This document shows positions 44,664 to 55,728 of a DNA stretch of 64,000 nt, piece after piece. The notes under the pieces were generated by a model. It made no database searches and was not told where the DNA came from. It saw only the letters and a program-made list of their open reading frames with translations. This DNA comes from Yponomeuta sedellus. Its lineage: Eukaryota > Arthropoda > Insecta > Lepidoptera > Yponomeutidae. Each line of letters opens with the position of its first letter. Position 1 is the stretch's first letter. The stretch covers positions 21,639,488 through 21,703,487 of the forward strand of contig OW203726.1 of assembly GCA_934045075.1 (NCBI GenBank). Direction: 5' to 3'. Position numbers and translations under genes: made by a program.

Positions 44664-45045
44664 ACGGAAAATTAGACTGTATTAGGAATCTTTGAGAGAA
44701 TTTACAGATAATTAGACTTTATTATAAAACTTGGACAATATTTTACAGATAATTAGACTTAATTATAAAATTTGGACACTATTTTACAGATATTTAGAAT
44801 TATTACTATATACTATATTTCAAATCTTGGACAGTATTTACAGATAATTAGAATGTATTAAGCTTTGGACAGTATTTTATAGATAATTAGACTGTGTTAC
44901 AAAACTTGGACCGAATTTTACAGATAACTAGACTGTATTACAAATGTTGGACAGTATTTACAGATAATTAGACTGTATTTTATAACTTGGACTGTGTTTT
45001 AGAGATAATTAGACTGTATCATATAACTTGGACTGCGTTTTAGAC
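44664..45045. repeat. satellite-like tandem repeat, about 41-bp period, nine diverged units
   Basis: Units contain TTACAGATAATTAGACTGTA and AAAACTTGGACAGTATT. Spacing is 38-56 bp and identity is moderate, so the array is old. Confidence 0.85.
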
Positions 45046-45097
45046 TGAGATCGACATTATTGAGGAGGTGGTTAAAAAGTTAAATGTATGAATGTAC

Positions 45098-45310
45098 GAC
45101 GATCTCTGTGGCGCAGGGGTAACGCATCTGCCTACCATGCGAGAGGTCCCGGGTTCGATCCCCGGCTGAGTAAAAAAAAAACCCCAAGTCTTGGATGTTT
45201 ACATGTTTGTGATGTCGCTGTTTCTGGTATCTACGACACAGGGTATCCTAGTGTGGGACCAGAAGCAATGTACGAGTATGTGCCAGTATGTAAATGTTAT
45301 GTTATGTTAT
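45098..45310 (+). repeat. tRNA-Gly-like SINE family 6
   Basis: The head TCTGTGGCGCAGGGGTAACG ... CTGCCTACCATGCGAGAGG ... GGGTTCGATCCCCGGCTGAG can fold as a tRNA with loop CTACCAT, anticodon-like ACC. It runs into A-rich sequence and the family body (GATGTCGCTGTTTCTGG, AGAAGCAATGTACGAG) and ends in repeated TTATG. Since the same body occurs at 8.2-8.5 kb, it is a SINE and not a tRNA gene. Confidence 0.7.
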
Positions 45311-45311
45311 G

Positions 45312-47265
45312 AATAGTTGTATGGAAGAGATCTTTTCACAGTAATAAGGCCGCCGTTTGGACTGTTATGTTAACAATAATCTGTGTAATTTACATTTGTT
45401 TGTAAAATAAAGTTTTCTCTATCTATCTATCTCTAAATAAATAAATAACTTCCACACAATACAATCGCTTCTCCAAGGCCCGAAAAGATGTCTTGGGCTA
45501 TAGTAACCAGGCAAAACACCACCATCAGAAATATATTCTGACTGAGGCCATTTGTACAATTAAATGATAAAATATCTAATGCATATGTGTTTAGTACATT
45601 ATTTTTCATTACGAATCGCCACCGATTCCAATGATAGGAGGCGGGCGTTTGTAAACACGCCCCCTGCGTGTTCGGCCACAAATTAACCGCGAGCCCGCCA
45701 GAGTGACGGCTAAGTGTTTATTTAAGCTTACTTCCATCCGCGAATCGTTTACATTGCACTCACTGCAGCTGACACGAGCAAGGAGGTGAGAGAAGTGAGC
45801 TTTGACTTCTGAGTTTATTTGTCCCTTTTTTTGAGTATGTTTTTCCTTGATTTTGAAATGGAAACCAAGTTTAACTTGCAACGTTTAGTTACTGTGTTAT
45901 TTTGAATAAAACAGTTTGAGTTTCTAACCGGTTCGATAAAAAAATGTGACGTAGTGTCTCAAGCAGTTGTAACTTTTTATAATTAAAGTCGAATTAAATA
46001 ACATTAATGAAGCTTAAACTAAGATTAAGACGTGTTAATCAGATGCATGTGACTTAATTCAGTTGGTAATAAATAATTTTTACTTTTCTTTATAGCTGTA
46101 TTATAATTATAAATAACTTTTATTTCTCCATCTACAAAATTGTTAGGTACAAGATTGCCAACATTAATGAGCTTTAAGGCCTTCTTTATCATTGTGTTTT
46201 AAAGAAGGCGAAGGTAACGTACCTAATCTTTGGGTACGCTAAGTTTCAGTCAGACACCTTCAACTGTCACCTATGATATTCCAGATCTAGAAGTTTGCAT
46301 TATACCAGTTTAGATAGCAGTAGCTTCTAGAATCTGTTTTAAGCTTATGTTCCTGGTACTTATCAGTAATAAAATAAATTCACATAACTAATGATAAACC
46401 TCTGAAGCAGGCAACGTATCATGAGGTGCAACCTGAAGGGCGTAATGTAAATGGGGCATGATATATTCTTTCGCTCTACCAAATATAGCTTTTCGATATT
46501 TAGAGAAACATGTGTGCTGGACTAATTTACTTAAGCTTTTGAGTGTTCCGAAGGTTTTCAGCTATTACAGATTTTGAAGTTGGTTTTTGTTACGTGCCTT
46601 TAAGATTTGTTTTATTTAACATTATTAGTTGAACTTCCTCTCAGGAAGTCTACTAATCTTCTCATTTCTTTAACAGAACATTTAATCTTAACGATTCGTG
46701 ATTAACATAGTATTTGGTGGAATGTGGCACAATTCGGAGAGTGTGCTTATGAACTTGTTGTAAATGAAATTGATTTATTTCAGAGAAGTATAACAATTTA
46801 CTTAAAATGTTCCATTTTTTTCGTTTCAGAAAAATATTACAAATAAAATGTATTTCGTGCATAATTAAATAAAACGGGTCGATGTACTACACGTTATGTT
46901 TTCGTATCGAGAGCTGTTATGTACACAAATTGTAATATTCTGTCACTTACGGAAAATCTCTTTTTTTCATGATACATTTCTTATTCATTTATTCCTGGGC
47001 CCAGAGGCACAAGTATGCAGCCATAGGATAGGGCTACATACTTGTGCCTTTCGGAGTCGAGACTCTGGGTCCATGGGGTCGGAGGCGAGACTCCTCTTTA
47101 AGGAGATCTCGTCGCGCCTAGTCGACGCGTCAGGAGACCCGAGGGCTGGTAAATTAGGTTTTAGGTTTAGTTCCGTTTTTATAATAATAGTTTAAGTAGT
47201 GAAATGTATGTGTATATAAATATGTAAATACGTTCTATAATATTTAAAATACAAATTTAGTTAAA
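45312..47265. other. gene-poor stretch
   Basis: A LINE 3'-end piece (GGAAGAGATCTTTTCACAG ... AAAATAAAGTTTTCTCTATC) with a (TATC)n tail is at 45324-45435. Positions 45625-45800 are GC-richer and unique but without a frame. The reverse-complementary pair CAAGTATGCAGCC and GGGCTACATACTTG is near 47009-47045. No gene can be supported. Confidence 0.45.
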
Positions 47266-47269
47266 ATAA

Positions 47270-48062
47270 TCTATAATATAAAAATGAATCGCTGAATGTG
47301 TTGGTAAGCGCAAATCTCGAGAGCAGCTGAACCGATTTCGGTAATTCTTTTTTTTTAGAGTATTCCTTGAAGTACGAGGATGGTTCTTACGGAGAGAAAA
47401 AGAAAAAAAAAATAAAGAATCGACTGTTAGGCGCCCTTCGGCCACTTTCGAAACCAAAGTTTCGAAACCAGTTTCGAAACGAGAATTATTTTTCTTTTTA
47501 CGAAGTTCGCTGGGTCAGCTCGTCTATAATATAAAAATGAATCGCTGAATGTATTGGTAAGCGCAAACCTCGAGAGCAGCTGAACCGATTTCGCTAATTC
47601 TTTTTTCAGAATATTCCCTGAAGTACAAGGATGGTTTTTACGGAAAAAAAATTAAAGAATCGTCTGTTAGGCGGTACGAAGTTCGCTGGGTCAGCTAGTC
47701 TATAATATAAAAATGAATCGCTGAATGTGTTGGTAAGCACAAATCTCAAGAGCAGCTGAACCGTATTCGCTAATTCTTTTTTTAGAATATTCCTTGAAGT
47801 ACGAGGATGGTTCTTACGGAGAGAAAAATAAAAAAAAAAATAGGATTCGACTGTGAGGCGGTACGAGCTTCGCAGGGTCAGCTAGTCTATAGTATAAAAA
47901 TTAATCGCTGAATGTGTTGGTAAGCGCAAATCTCGGGAAGAGCTTAACCGATTTCGCTGATTATTTTTTTAGAATATTCCTTGAAGTACGAGGATGGTTC
48001 TTACGGAGGGAAAAATTAAAGAATCGACTGTTAGGCGGTACGAAGTTCGCTGGGTCAGCTAG
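47270..48062 (+). mobile_element. four-unit head-to-tail Helitron-like array
   Basis: Units 47270-47522, 47523-47698, 47699-47885 and 47886-48062 are joined directly, each ...GGGTCAGCTAG (CTCG in the first) followed at once by TCTATA(A/G)TATAAAAATGAA (unit 4 has ATTAA). An A precedes the array and a T starts the following DNA. Units are 253, 176, 187 and 177 bp. The first carries about 70 extra bases with repeated TTTCGAAAC. A TC start, CTAG end and GCTGGGTCAGC hairpin next to the end match Helitron rules. No coding capacity. Confidence 0.8.
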
Positions 48063-48231
48063 TCTATAATAAAGTTTCACTTCCGATTATCCTATTTTAT
48101 AATTGTTGATGAAAATGTAATTATGTTTAACTGATGATAAGACTGTACTAGTTAAAAAACTGTATGACAGACAGCAACACCTTCTTTCTGGAAAATTTAA
48201 CTTATTTAAATGATAATAAAAGCTGACATAA

Positions 48232-48345
48232 AGCCGAGTTCACGCGACCGATTCGACCGAGTCGCGTCGCGTGACTCGGCGTCGTGTGTCGCGTCGCGTG
48301 ACGTTGCGCGACGGGCTAATGACGTCGCATGCGCGAGTGAAGTCG
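48232..48345. repeat. CpG-rich imperfect GTCGCG repeat
   Basis: GTCGCGTCGCGTGAC occurs twice within 60 bases, with related GAGTCGCG and GTCGTGTGTCGCG. It stands out sharply from the AT-rich surroundings. It may be one end of a decayed DNA transposon, but no partner end was found. Confidence 0.5.
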
Positions 48346-48474
48346 AGGCTCAAATTAGGGATTAAGCTGCAAAGCCGATTAGTTATTTTAGTGCAGCGTT
48401 TTGGCGGGGAAGCCTACGACTTGTGGTAAAGACTGTGCCTAGTATTTGTTTGCATACATACATTACATAAAGAA

Positions 48475-48727
48475 GAGCTCGTGGCCTAGTACAACACTCG
48501 TGTCCTAGTCGAACCGAGTGATTGGAATCAATCACTTGAGTTAAGCAACACCAGGCGCGGTCAGGTGCAGGTTGGGTGACCGTCCCGTGACTACTGCTAG
48601 TGGCATTTTTCCTAGCGCTTCCTTGTTTCGCAAGGTACGTTAAGCCGTTGGTGCCGGCTGTCATGTAATGACAGTCGCTAAGCCATGTCAGAGGCCTTAT
48701 GGACGGCCTAATAACTTCTGACAGTTA
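48475..48727 (+). repeat. 5S-derived SINE family 2, head plus body
   Basis: The head reads GAACCGAGTGATTGGAATCA, CTTGAGTTAAGCAACACCAG, GCGCGGTCAGGTGCAGGTTG and GGTGACCGTCCCGTGACTAC, the clearest 5S-like version in the window. The body stops at CTTCTGACAGTTA, where a second, reversed 5S-like segment starts. Confidence 0.75.
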
Positions 48728-48795
48728 GTCACAGACGGTCACCCATACATGCACTGTACGCGCCCTATGTTGCTTAACCTTCGTGGATCTGGTAG
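48728..48795 (-). repeat. second 5S-like head, opposite orientation
   Basis: The minus strand reads AGATCCACGAAGGTTAAGCA, ACATAGGGCGCG and GCATGTATGGGTGACCGTC, again following the 5S box A, intermediate and box C order. It differs from the adjoining copy and represents another 5S-derived subfamily. Confidence 0.6.
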
Positions 48796-49039
48796 GTATA
48801 TTACTACTGAATTCGTCTTCGGAAACCTACGCGCTTAGTTCGGCGTTTCACAGCTTAACAAGAAGTTGGCCAAGTAACCCGGATTAGCGTAGTACCAACT
48901 TAAACCTAGCTGCCTTGTCAGCCTGCAAAGTTCTGTTTACGTTCACTTCACAGAGAAAAAGTTAGGTTTTCTTTCGCAGCTTTAGCCTGGCATGGGAACT
49001 TTTTTCACTTATCTGCATCGCCTAGAGATTATTAACATA

Positions 49040-49315
49040 TTAACCCTTGTGTATCACCACTGCTGAGGCATGGGTCTCTTCGTGCATCGTAGGTTAGGCC
49101 ATACGTATAGCATTAAGTCCGCCATATTGCCATTGTATTTTTTTTCTTATGTGTAATGTAATGTTATAGGCCCACATGGCCTCTGACATGGCCTAACGAC
49201 TGCCATTACATGACATCCGGGACCAACGGTAGTCACGAGATTTTTAGCCATCCGGTACCTGACCGCGCCTGCTGTTGATTGATTCTAATCACTCGGTTTC
49301 ACTAGGCCACGAGCA
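49040..49315 (-). repeat. 5S-derived SINE family 2, reverse copy with internal insertion
   Basis: Reversed tail (CACTGCTGAGGCATGGGTCT), an AT-rich interruption near 49105-49165, body (CTCTGACATGGCCTAACGAC), and 5S-like head at the right (GGTACCTGACCGCGCCTGCT, TTCTAATCACTCGGTTTCAC). Confidence 0.65.
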
Positions 49316-49361
49316 TAACATAACCTCTATAAACATAACATAACATAACCTCACGCCTGCA

Positions 49362-50345
49362 TAAAGATGGGCGTTTTCGAAAAAAAAATCGAAATTTTCG
49401 TAAATGGTTGTTATTCAAATGTTTCGAAAATACTCTTTATTATTCGAAAAGAATAACTAATTTAGTGCTGTTTCATTTGCATGAAAGCAATATTATGAAG
49501 ACAGCATTGAACGAACAAAACGCGCGCGACTCGTGTAAAGTCGTGTCATTCCGCCACAAATCGTGTTTTCGAAAATTGGGCCGATATGAATTTCGAAATG
49601 ACTATCGTCTTTCCGTCAGCAGTCGTGTTTTCGAATATTATCACTAAAGCATGTGAACTGTGAGAGGCAGAGCACTTATTTCTGAAACTGTGTTTGACTC
49701 GGGGCATCTCGACAGTCACTCAACTACATCTCAACATGCGAAATATTCGAAAATGGCTCGTTGTCATTCTTGCATGCATGCGTCGCATTCGCGCAATCGC
49801 GGATTAGTAAGTTAGTAATATTAGACTGCGGTGGTAGCTCAGTGGGTAGAACCATAGACTGGCAAGCGAGAGCCCCAGGTTCGATCCCGAGTGCGGGCAT
49901 GTACCAATGACTTTGTTTAATTTCAAAGTTACGTACATTTGCGAATTTGCAGTCGCAATACCACACGCTAACGGTGAAGGAAAACATCGTGAGGAAACCC
50001 GCGGCTTGGTTGGCTCCGCACGTATTGACTAGTCTTTCCTGTGGGCTAGGCCGACTAAGCTGTCAGGATGGTATAGGTGCTGGGCAAGCCTACACTATCT
50101 ATAAAACCATGACCCAGGCACTACAGCGTCGGAGTGGTCCCTTCACCCATCTAGTGTGAGTGAAGATACGGACGCTGTATAAATCATCTCATTAAGTAGA
50201 TGCAAAAAGGCCAATATTATTATTAATATTAGTAAAACTTATTCGAAAATCAATGTTGGTAATTTACTAATCTTGTTTTCGAAAATAAACGTTAGTAAAT
50301 TCAGATTATTCGAAAAGAGATGTCATTCACAATCGCCCATCTTTA
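49362..50345. mobile_element. possible hAT-like non-autonomous element hosting a SINE
   Basis: Both ends carry the 12-bp inverted repeat TAAAGATGGGCG (49362-49373 and, reversed, 50334-50345). TTTTCGAAAA-type motifs are concentrated inside both ends. A short TIR with A at position 2 and G at position 5 would suit hAT elements, but no matching 8-bp target duplication is visible. A composite SINE at 49829-50228 interrupts it. Confidence 0.45.
49829..50228 (+). repeat. composite tRNA-derived SINE (families 4 and 5), full length
   Basis: The head GGTGGTAGCTCAGTGGGTAG and CAGGTTCGATCCCGAGTGCG is tRNA-like with clear A and B boxes. ATGTACCAATGACTTTGTTT and ACGGTGAAGGAAAACATCGT follow, as in family 4. 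The tail (GTCAGGATGGTATAGGTGCT ... GTAGATGCAAAAAGGCC, then TTATTATTA) occurs alone at 1.8, 22.2 and 31.1 kb. This copy shows that both halves belong to one element. Confidence 0.75.
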
Positions 50346-50349
50346 GAGG

Positions 50350-53300
50350 TGATCTGGGCGTCGATTCTCTTAAATGACAAACAATGTTCGAGCAATGGCA
50401 TGACAAGAGCAAGACAAGAGTAATGCCAACGCATGACATTACAACAACCGTATTCCACTACCTTTTTCATGCATTACTCTGGCTCTGTCGCTGTATGAAC
50501 CTTGTCATGCTCTTGTCATACTCATGCAGTTTCATTGTGCTACTCGGTCGGTCAACCGGTATTGCCACTTTGTGAACTGGAAATTCTACCTTAATATTCG
50601 CAGCACAAAAACGTTGCTTGTAAGGATTGTATCTGCAATAAATTACTTATATTTCAGTTTTTTATAACTTCGCAATCTTTAGAGGGTTTTAATCACAACA
50701 AAGCTATCAAAATTGTATTTATTTGTTAGAAATTTGGCTGTTTGTGAAGTTATCCAAATCCAAGAGTAAAAAACAAGCAATCTAATCTGTACAGTATCAC
50801 GTGACCATCAATTGTTCAGTATGTTGCCAGATCGTAAATTTTAATACAAAAACCGTACTATTTGGCTTTCGCCAGTAACTTTTTTGTGCGACCGCCCTCA
50901 CTGTAGCTTTAGGTACAAACTACTCCATTTTCGAATATTTTTAGTCATAAAAATGGTTTGTTTCCGAAAGTATCTAACGCAACGTTTCAAGCAAGACTTT
51001 TTCATTAATATCAATATCTAACATACGACATACAGTAAGCATAGCACAAGTCGTGTTTAGTTCTAAATAAATAAAATAAAGTATTTTTAACCGACTTCAA
51101 AAAAGGAGGAGGTTATCAATTCGATGCATATATTCCTTTTTTTACAATGTTTTCGCATATCCTCGTCAAATATTAACCGATTTGGATAAATTTTATTTTG
51201 TTCGACTAGGTATAGCATCCCATTGTTTTCATTTTAATTTAGTGAAGATCTGATGAAGACTTTCAGATATGAAGAAAAGGCGTAATGAGGCCCATCCATT
51301 AGTAATATGCATATTATGTTTCAGAAAATATAGCGTCAAATTTGTCCCAGGGTAATCTGGTAATGTTCTGATGAAGACTCTGAGATGGAAATTGAGAACT
51401 TCAAATTTCAAGGCAATAAAATGAAGTTATGTTTTGATGTAAAAAACACTGTTCATCAAATACTTTCATTCAGTATTCATTGACATTCTCTGTGTCTGTT
51501 CGACATTGTTACGACGTTGAACCTAGAAATCCGGAATTTAAGTTGAAATATGTAGTTTCCTAGGGTAGCAAACCCTAGAAAAATCAAGAGCCAGATGTAG
51601 AATAGCCCAATAACACCTATAAGTGTAAGGTACCGTTCCACTTATTAAACCAGAATATAAGTCAAAATACACAATTTACTGTCGTGGTTATTATTCCCTT
51701 AGTAAAAAATATACTACATGCAATAGTTATTAAAGCCACTTTGTCTATTTTAAAAAAATTTAAATTTTAAAATAAAAAATAAAATCCGACTTCTGTACAA
51801 AATACGCAGCAGAGAGACGCCTACCTACTCTCTTAATTTTTTAATGCTATTCATCTTAAGGCTGTCTGGAAGAGATAGCTCTCAGCGATAAGACGGCCAA
51901 TTCCACACTGTGTAAATTAGATATTTCAGCATTTCATGTAGGCTCAAAGTGTATGGTATGTACGGTCCTAAAGTAACCGGAATAATACTACATAGGCTTT
52001 ACAAGATAACGAGTAAGTCTACAAACTAGCAACTAGTCTACAATATAGTCTACAAACGTAAAAAAAGAAAGATTTCGTACTAATTCTATTGAAATTTAAA
52101 TAAACTTTTAAGATTTGTAATAAGGAGGCGCAAGTATTTCTACGGAATCCTATGATGCGCGTGGCCCGACACGCACTTGACCGAAGTTTGGGCGAAATAT
52201 TTGATTAAATATATTTGATCTTACCAAGTATGAACTGAAACAGAAATTAACAGCTTACTTAAACACTCTTTCTTATGATCGAACAGTTTTGAAATTGATG
52301 TGATAATAGCTCATTTTACTTCTCGCCTTCCGTTATACTTCCTAGTACAAACGTTTAACACACACAACGTGCACAAATATACACTCATCATACCTTTTCA
52401 CACACCCTCTGCTCAGTGGCTGAAACCCGAATCCAAGACTCCGGTCGTAGGGCTGAGCACATACACATGCACACACAGTTATATACACGTACATTTTAGT
52501 CTCTTTTATATAAGTTTTGCAAACATCTGTCATTTTTTATACTAACTTTACACCTTATGCTGATGATGCGTCGAATATAATACCGTTCTTTTGTAGACCG
52601 GGAGGCCTGGAAACCTAAGCTACAGATCTTTTGATCTAGTTTAGGCTCCAGTCTTTCCACAAATAGTGCATTCTGTTGTATTGTATTATTTATCCAATGT
52701 TATTTTGAATACGAATGTAATTTGTGGACAGAAAAATTTTAGGTTATTTACAATCGAGCTACAATAATTCCAGCTCCGAAGTAAGTAATATTAATTATTT
52801 CATTTATCTAAAATATCGTATCGTATACCTTTTAACTCCAAACCGTATACCTTTTCAAGCAAACCGGCGTACTAAATGGTAAGCACAGACTGGCAACACT
52901 ATTAGTTTGACAAATTTAGTCTGTGTGAAGTAGACTATCGTAATTCGTACCTACGACGATTTCTAATTTGTGACCACAAATTAAACAGGTGACATACGTT
53001 GGTTAAACTAAAGTTTCAGTTACTAAACTCTTCTTAACAAACCTTTCGTTAGTGTACAAAGTGAAAATGAAGTGATTGTGTATTAATTGAGCATCGAAAT
53101 CGGCATGAAATGTAAAGAACGAAGCCAATACCGAACGAATGAAAGTCGTGTCATCGAGACTTATTTGTATGCAGGCTTTGGTGAGTGTAAAAGAAACATT
53201 GATGTGGTCCTTATCCTTATAACACCCCGTTGGATTCCAGCATGGTACTGGAAAATATGTATCACTATTTATCTCTGTAAATTACTGGTGTGCAATAAAG

Positions 53301-53500
53301 AATTTTCTATATATCTATGTAATTATCATAGCCACTGTTTCTTTACTGTGGACATCAATCATCCAGCCCGTTCTCATTCACTGCGAGGCATAGGTCCTCC
53401 GCCATCCTCATCCAGCCACTGCAAGCAATATGAATGTAGACAAAGGGTACTAGTACCACGATGTAGTAATACGAAGCTAAATATCACAATCCTATGTGGT
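50350..53500. other. gene-poor stretch with dispersed repeats
   Basis: The repeat starting TAACCGACTTCAAAAAAGGA at 51088 (to about 51420) is the partner of 20195-20400. A LINE-end piece (GGAAGAGATAGCTCTCAGCG) is at 51868-51930, and a short hairpin (AAGCTACAGATC...GATCTAGTTTAGG) near 52617-52650. No gene supported. Confidence 0.45.
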
Positions 53501-53505
53501 AACAG

Positions 53506-53557
53506 TAACAGTTAATATTGATGTGATGTATATACATCACATTAATATTAACTGTTA
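53506..53557. repeat. 52-bp palindrome
   Basis: Arms 53506-53531 and 53532-53557 (TAACAGTTAATATTGATGTG...) pair over 26 bp with a single G-T position and no loop. A second, perfect short palindrome (AGAACTTATATAAGTTCT) follows immediately at 53557-53574. Confidence 0.85.
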
Positions 53558-53983
53558 GAACTTATATAAGTTCTAGGTGTGATCACTTCATTGGATAAAG
53601 AAATCCTTCTTTAAAATGTGTGTATTATAGTCACAAATATAACTTCTTTCAGAGAACCGTCTTCATCTTCAGCATGGCAGGGGTCTCCACTGATTGGGTC
53701 ATTGACTTCCACTCCCAATGGAAGGCTCACGCTTGTGGAGGCAAAGAGCCAAGATTCCTACGAAACAATCTGCATTTATAAACAAAATTTGTTTATATAA
53801 ATACATGCTTACCTGTCCGGGATCCAGAAGTGAGTATTATGTTATGTTGAGGCCATGTATGTGTCTAAAGGCTGGTTCCTGAATTGAGAAATACACTCAG
53901 TAAATACTTTGCTGAGAAATTCTTAGAGACAGCACTACAGTTGAGTTTTAACTTAGCGAAATTCTGAATTCTATAAATACATA

Positions 53984-54055
53984 GCGAGCCCCAATGGGAA
54001 TCGAACTGATGACCTCTGTTTTCATAGTTAGCCACTGGGACATCGACAATATATA
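53984..54055 (-). repeat. tRNA-like SINE fragment
   Basis: The plus strand CCAATGGGAATCGAACTGAT then TAGCCACTGGGACATCG is a reversed B box and acceptor-like segment. Confidence 0.4.
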
Positions 54056-54078
54056 GAAGCTATGTAGTTATTTATTAA

Positions 54079-54303
54079 CCTATTTAGAGGCTAAAAATTT
54101 CACCCATGCCGGGATTCGAACCCGCAACCTCTGGCTATCCGTGCCAGCGCTCTACCAATTGAGCCAATGGGCGACTTACGGCATCAGTGAAATTTCGAAC
54201 CTCTTTACACTATTCTCTGTATTACGTACAGGCAGCGACATCTGACTTAAGCAAATTGCATTACTTACAGCCCCGACTACCTACTTTGCAGTTAGGTTTA
54301 ACA
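54079..54303 (-). repeat. tRNA-derived SINE family 1, long form
   Basis: The minus strand has AAACCTAACTGCAAAGTAGG, TCAGATGTCGCTGCCTGTAC, CAATTGGTAGAGCGCTGGCA, GGGTTCGAATCCCGGCATGG and GCCTCTAAATAGG. The same long form as 10620-10893. Confidence 0.8.
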
Positions 54304-54339
54304 TCGGAACGATATCACTGTACCCACATGATTATACTA

Positions 54340-54445
54340 TTTTTATTTTTAATGCACTAACCCGTGCTAAGGAACAAATTTATAAACCTATTTAGAGGCT
54401 AAAAATTTCACCCATGCCGGGATTCGAACCCGCAACCTTAGGTAT
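54340..54445 (-). repeat. tRNA-derived SINE family 1, second tail copy
   Basis: GCACTAACCCGTGCTAAGGA, CCTATTTAGAGGCTAAAAAT and CCCATGCCGGGATTCGAACC lie next to the full copy at 54079-54303. The order suggests one SINE inserted next to, or into the tail of, another. Confidence 0.7.
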
Positions 54446-54449
54446 TTAT

Positions 54450-55330
54450 GTAAGTAGGTTATTATATTTATTGGGTAGACATTTATCTTGATAGGATTTT
54501 GTTGTCTGTGTGTGTAGTGTATGTTGTGCACATGCATAGACCTGTTTCACATCTCCACTCCGAATCCCCAAGGTTTGTTGGAAGAAATCTCTCACAGAGA
54601 TAAGCTCGCCTTTGTACATGTATTTTCTTAAATTTATTTTTCATGTTTTAAAGTATAATAATAGTTGTCAAACAATACCATACATAGCATTATTGCTATA
54701 CTACACATATGTGTACCATAGCAATAATGCTACATAGATAATGTCATTAAATTCATGCCTTGTAATCAAATATTGTTAGAAGTCAGGTATCCAAGTTATT
54801 GATAATAATATAAAATAATTTTAAATAATAAAATATTTATTTACAACACTGAGAAAACATGTGATAAACACAATTTTAGGAAGAATCTTTTTTGGTTGTT
54901 ATAATAAACTATGATTTGCACCTTAAGTCACATTTCTTTCTCCACAGTCTCTCCACAAGAACTTGCTACAGTGCCACACCCTCGAATAAGTCCCGGCGTC
55001 TGCGCTCAACACTCTGCACACAAGACGTTCTCGGCGTCAGCTTCCAAATTCTGAAAATTGAAGAATTCTAGTAGGGATTTGTTCAGAGGTTTCGAAACTG
55101 ACAGTAGCTAGTCAGAGCAGGGTCACACTCATTTGCAGTTTTGGTGTTACTTTGAAATAAATCTTTTGATTTGATTGAAAGCCACTTCCTTTTTTTAATT
55201 TTGAACAATTTAGGTACTTACGTGAAATAATTTTGTATTGTTACTTCTATTTTTTTTATATTTGAGTGAGGTTGTAACCAATAAAACTTGTTTTTTAAAT
55301 ATGTGCTTTTTACAATAATTATCAAACCTT
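54450..55330. other. AT-rich stretch, no firm gene
   Basis: Contains the short palindrome AGCATTATTGCTA ... TAGCAATAATGCTA near 54687-54732. A plus-strand acceptor-like TTCTTTCTCCACAG at 54934-54947 is followed by only 13 open codons. An AATAAA lies at 55156. Not enough to call an exon. Confidence 0.4.
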
Positions 55331-55415
55331 ACCTAAATCTGTGAATTACTCCACTTCTCAGTCTTCTCTCAAATGTAAGTGGAGGCCGAGTGTGTGGCTT
55401 TGCCATAGATTGGCA

Positions 55416-55551
55416 TTATGAGTAGAGTACGGTGTCCTGGCATGCATACACATAATGTTCAATTGAGAAACCGCTCTTCACGGAGTGCTGCACGAAGGAT
55501 GCATATGCCATGGCATCAATAAAGCCCCGCAGTCCATCAATTTCGAATTGT
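55416..55551 (-). CDS. possible terminal exon of an unidentified minus-strand gene
   Basis: The minus strand has an acceptor-like TTATTCTAG, one base of a split codon, then 44 open codons to a TAA. Motifs are QFEIDGLRGFIDAMAY, ASFVQHSVKSGF and SIEHYVYACQDTVLYS, which look protein-like and contain no repeat signature. I do not recognise the family. Upstream exons would have to lie beyond the BEL element, probably right of the window. Alternatively the open run is chance, since 44 codons without a stop is not rare. A donor-like TTTAG/GTAAGG further down (about 55330) leaves open that the segment is part of a longer exon. Confidence 0.35.
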
Positions 55552-55728
55552 CTAGAATAAGAAAACAATAATTGAAAGTGAATTCAAGTTATTTAGTAAC
55601 TTTTCTACGTTTATGCTTGAGCTTGTATAACTTCAATTTGATGAGATGCACTTCTCTCTACTCCAGTAGGTAGGTGGCAATGACAATTTTTTTTAACAAT
55701 ACAATGATGTGTGGTACAGTGCCACTCA

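Noticed and set aside
45098..45172. Functional tRNA-Gly gene
   Set aside because: The fold is tRNA-like, but the sequence runs directly into a SINE body that recurs at 8.2-8.5 kb, and the acceptor stem is not intact.
48475..48600. Genuine 5S rRNA gene
   Set aside because: Only the internal promoter half resembles 5S. The 5' and 3' arms needed for the rRNA fold are absent and a SINE body follows.
53653..53800. Plus-strand exon-like frame after CTTCTTTCAG (SAWQGSPLIGSLTSTPNGRL...)
   Set aside because: The acceptor is good and the translation looks protein-like, but there is no donor, no upstream partner exon and no family I recognise. It could be a chance open run.
54948..54989. Plus-strand terminal exon after TTCTTTCTCCACAG with an AATAAA at 55156
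   Set aside because: Only 13 codons before a stop and no upstream exon on the plus strand. Too little to support.
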